This document shows, piece by piece, positions 6,041 to 7,479 of a stretch of 7,479 bases of DNA. Made by a program: the position numbers and the translations under genes. The stretch is from the NCBI GenBank assembly GCA_002427165.1, contig DIQB01000067.1, forward strand, positions 1-7,479, in the 5' to 3' direction. Source of the DNA: Firmicutes bacterium UBA5473. GTDB lineage: Bacteria > Bacillota > DTU084. Positions within the stretch are counted from its first letter, which is position 1, and each line of letters opens with the position of its first letter. The notes beneath the pieces were generated by a model. The model was not told the DNA's origin and did no database searches. It saw only the letters and a program-made list of their open reading frames with translations.

Positions 6041-6410
6041 ATGTTGCTTAACAAATGAATATCTATCTATTTGCTCAAAAATTAAAAGTCAGATACGCGC
6101 CGCGCAGCATCGCGCAGTGCTTGGAGCAAATCGTGAACTCATCATGCTCTATTGGAATATTGGAAACGTCATTAATGCAAATGCGACATGGGGCAATAAA
6201 TTCATCGAAAACCTTGCCCGTGATATCAAGCTCGATTTTCCCGAAGCTACAGGTTTTTCTGTTCGCGATTTGAAACATATGGCCAAATTCGCCAGACTAT
6301 ATCTTTTATAGTTCCTATGCCCAACTAACCATGCATCCCAAAGTTTTACTAGAATGGATTGCTATTGAGATTTAGTTAGCTTTCGAGAATGGTAGCAGGG
6401 TTTACCTAAA
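6041..6410 (+). pseudogene. DUF1016 (YhcG-like) N-terminal domain gene, decayed remnant
   Basis: The frame from about 6051 to 6311 reads NEYLSICSKIKSQIRAAQ, then VLGANRELIMLYWNIG, GNKFIENLARDIKLDFPEA and GFSVRDLKHMAKFARLY. This is the N-terminal DUF1016 pattern (helical domain; intact members continue into a PD-(D/E)XK nuclease-like domain). The frame has no usable initiation codon at its head. The only well-placed ATG (6041) is in another frame and reaches TGA after five codons, so one frameshift is implied there. A stop occurs at 6309-6311. In the +1 frame, similarity seems to resume weakly (AQLTMHPKVLLEWIAIEI from about 6319, a TAG at 6373-6375, then LAFENGSRVYL, recalling the family's ENGWSR motif), with an apparent internal deletion. 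The nuclease-like part is missing, so the gene is dead. It converges with pglZ. The first segment is confident; extension past 6311 is tentative. Confidence 0.7.
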
Positions 6411-6423
6411 ACCACTTGCTCTT

Positions 6424-7479
6424 CTAGAGACCAAAATCAATAGTAAAGGAAATTCGCTCATAAGTCTTTTCAACTAGCTCCTGGGGATCTTCCATCACTA
6501 AAAAGTATTGCTTTGTTTTATCATATTGTTGATCTTTTAAGGTAAAGGAGAGCCTAAACATTCTTTCCCCAGGATGATCTGAGGTTAAATCCGCTATGAT
6601 CACACCTTCATTTGAAATCTTATTGTCCTTATCATCAATGAAATAAATCTTCAATGTCCGCGGAATTTTTTTATCAGCGATCTTTTCGCTTTGGAAAAAA
6701 TCTAGGCTGAAAATGCTGTTTGTAATTCTGTTAACGGAGCTTGTCAGTCTCACATCAACTTTTGTTACCTGACTTCTCCGCTCAACCCTACTGCCGCGTT
6801 TGTATTTAATAAGTGGAATTACGATCTCCTGGAGGCTGGCGCCACCATGAACATAGTTTTGTCCACCACCCTGGGTCTTAAAACGATTATTGGCCCTAGG
6901 AACCACGGCAGTTAGGTTGCTATCTTTGCCAAAGATATAATCAAGCTTAATGCCGATAGTGCCTGGCATCGTAGCGGGCTGCTCATAGACAAAAAAGCGC
7001 CTTTTCGCAATTAGCGGCCTTTCTCTGTCCCCTGCTTTTGTTTTATCGCTCTCGTCGAGGGGGCTTCTTCTGTAGAGAAAACCATGATCTGCAGTGATAT
7101 AGACTTCTGCAGTATTGAGGCTTTTGGTTATAAGTTCAACTGCAGCCATAATTTCCGTAAAAGTATCCTCCACTGCAGTAAAGACGCGAGCTTCTGTTGC
7201 TCTGTCGTCTCCTGTAGCGTCGATATTGTTATGATAGATGTAGACATTTTTTTTGTCTCGGAAGGTATCTCGTATGCTGTTACGATCCATCGTCAGTAGC
7301 TCTTCTAATTTCATTGCAGTAGCTGTCTTGAGATTAGCTGTCAAGATTTTTAGCCGATCGTCAAAACTAGCTGCATTATTACCGTCAACTATGATTCTCT
7401 CGCCGCTTAGCTCTAACTTGCTATGGGGCAACAGGGCAGCCATGCCAAGCTGTGTGTATGAGGGGATAACTCCTTGCAT
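6424..7479 (-). CDS. pglZ: PglZ, BREX alkaline-phosphatase superfamily protein (C-terminal part; 5' end beyond window)
   Basis: 351 residues of an uninterrupted frame that continues past the window end; the ATG at 7479 is internal, not the start. It resembles the BREX-1 type A PglZ family (usually about 800 aa). Visible motifs: PSYTQLGMAALLPH (6-19), IYHNNIDATGD (81-91), the metal-binding ITADHGFLYR (128-137, D131 and H132), LDESD (141-145) and YVHGGASLQEIVIPL (209-223, H211 a probable third metal ligand), then a beta-rich C-terminal region to the stop at 6426-6424. BREX blocks phage replication, and PglZ is its core signature component, with a phosphatase-like fold. In the usual BREX-1 order brxA-brxB-brxC-pglX-pglZ-brxL, brxL would follow; here none does, only a decayed DUF1016 gene on the other strand. 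No damage is visible in this part. A+T content appears higher than in the core genes. A type II-like or solitary PglZ is the alternative. Confidence 0.88.
   Translation of the reverse strand: MQGVIPSYTQLGMAALLPHSKLELSGERIIVDGNNAASFDDRLKILTANLKTATAMKLEELLTMDRNSIRDTFRDKKNVYIYHNNIDATGDDRATEARVFTAVEDTFTEIMAAVELITKSLNTAEVYITADHGFLYRRSPLDESDKTKAGDRERPLIAKRRFFVYEQPATMPGTIGIKLDYIFGKDSNLTAVVPRANNRFKTQGGGQNYVHGGASLQEIVIPLIKYKRGSRVERRSQVTKVDVRLTSSVNRITNSIFSLDFFQSEKIADKKIPRTLKIYFIDDKDNKISNEGVIIADLTSDHPGERMFRLSFTLKDQQYDKTKQYFLVMEDPQELVEKTYERISFTIDFGL

Noticed and set aside
6101..6117. Direct repeat CGCGCAG with a 10-bp period
   Set aside because: Only two copies, inside the Arg/Ala-rich stretch of the DUF1016 remnant; explained by its codons and no evidence of a site or array.
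6075..6278. 67-residue minus-strand frame opposite the DUF1016 remnant
   Set aside because: The plus strand carries recognisable DUF1016 residues; the minus frame matches nothing I know.
6393..6422. Hairpin GGTTT-TAGGT-AAACC just after the pglZ stop
   Set aside because: The stem is short and A+T-rich, with no T-tract after it on the minus strand, so it is not a convincing terminator.

Overview
The window looks like the chromosome of a spore-forming, probably anaerobic Bacillota (class Clostridia, in the Peptococcaceae/Thermoanaerobacterales/acetogen sphere). The pointers are a SpoIVFB-type site-2 protease beside an M23 peptidase, a TIGR03960/TIGR03936 radical-SAM pair beside an RNase E/G, and the start of a formate-tetrahydrofolate ligase gene (fhs). 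Shine-Dalgarno sites are strong (GGAGG type), and TTG and GTG are used as starts. I cannot name a species.

Every intact gene lies on the minus strand, so transcription runs from high to low coordinates. Positions 7479 to 6424 hold the C-terminal part of a PglZ protein of the BREX phage-defence family, cut by the window end. Positions 6041 to about 6410, on the plus strand and convergent with pglZ, hold a decayed DUF1016 (YhcG-like) gene. Both look like the edge of a defence island. From about 5970 down the sequence becomes core chromosome.

The core part has two transcription units. The first is the M23 peptidase gene (5918-5319) and the SpoIVFB-like M50 protease gene (5302-4427), closed by a clear intrinsic terminator at 4402-4427. 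The second starts at an extended -10 promoter (4367-4375). It runs through the radical SAM/B12-binding protein (4329-2488), the DUF2344 protein (2473-1808), RNase G/E (1811-111) and fhs (from 89, leaving the window). Spacings are 14 nt, a 4-nt GTGA overlap, and 21 nt, so this is very probably one operon.

In functional terms the first unit probably belongs to envelope or sporulation signalling (regulated intramembrane proteolysis). The second links RNA processing (RNase G with a C-terminal TRAM-like domain) to an uncharacterised radical-SAM system and then to one-carbon metabolism. The least understood part is the radical SAM + DUF2344 + RNase G block, whose substrate is unknown to me. No tRNA, rRNA, CRISPR array or insertion sequence was recognised.
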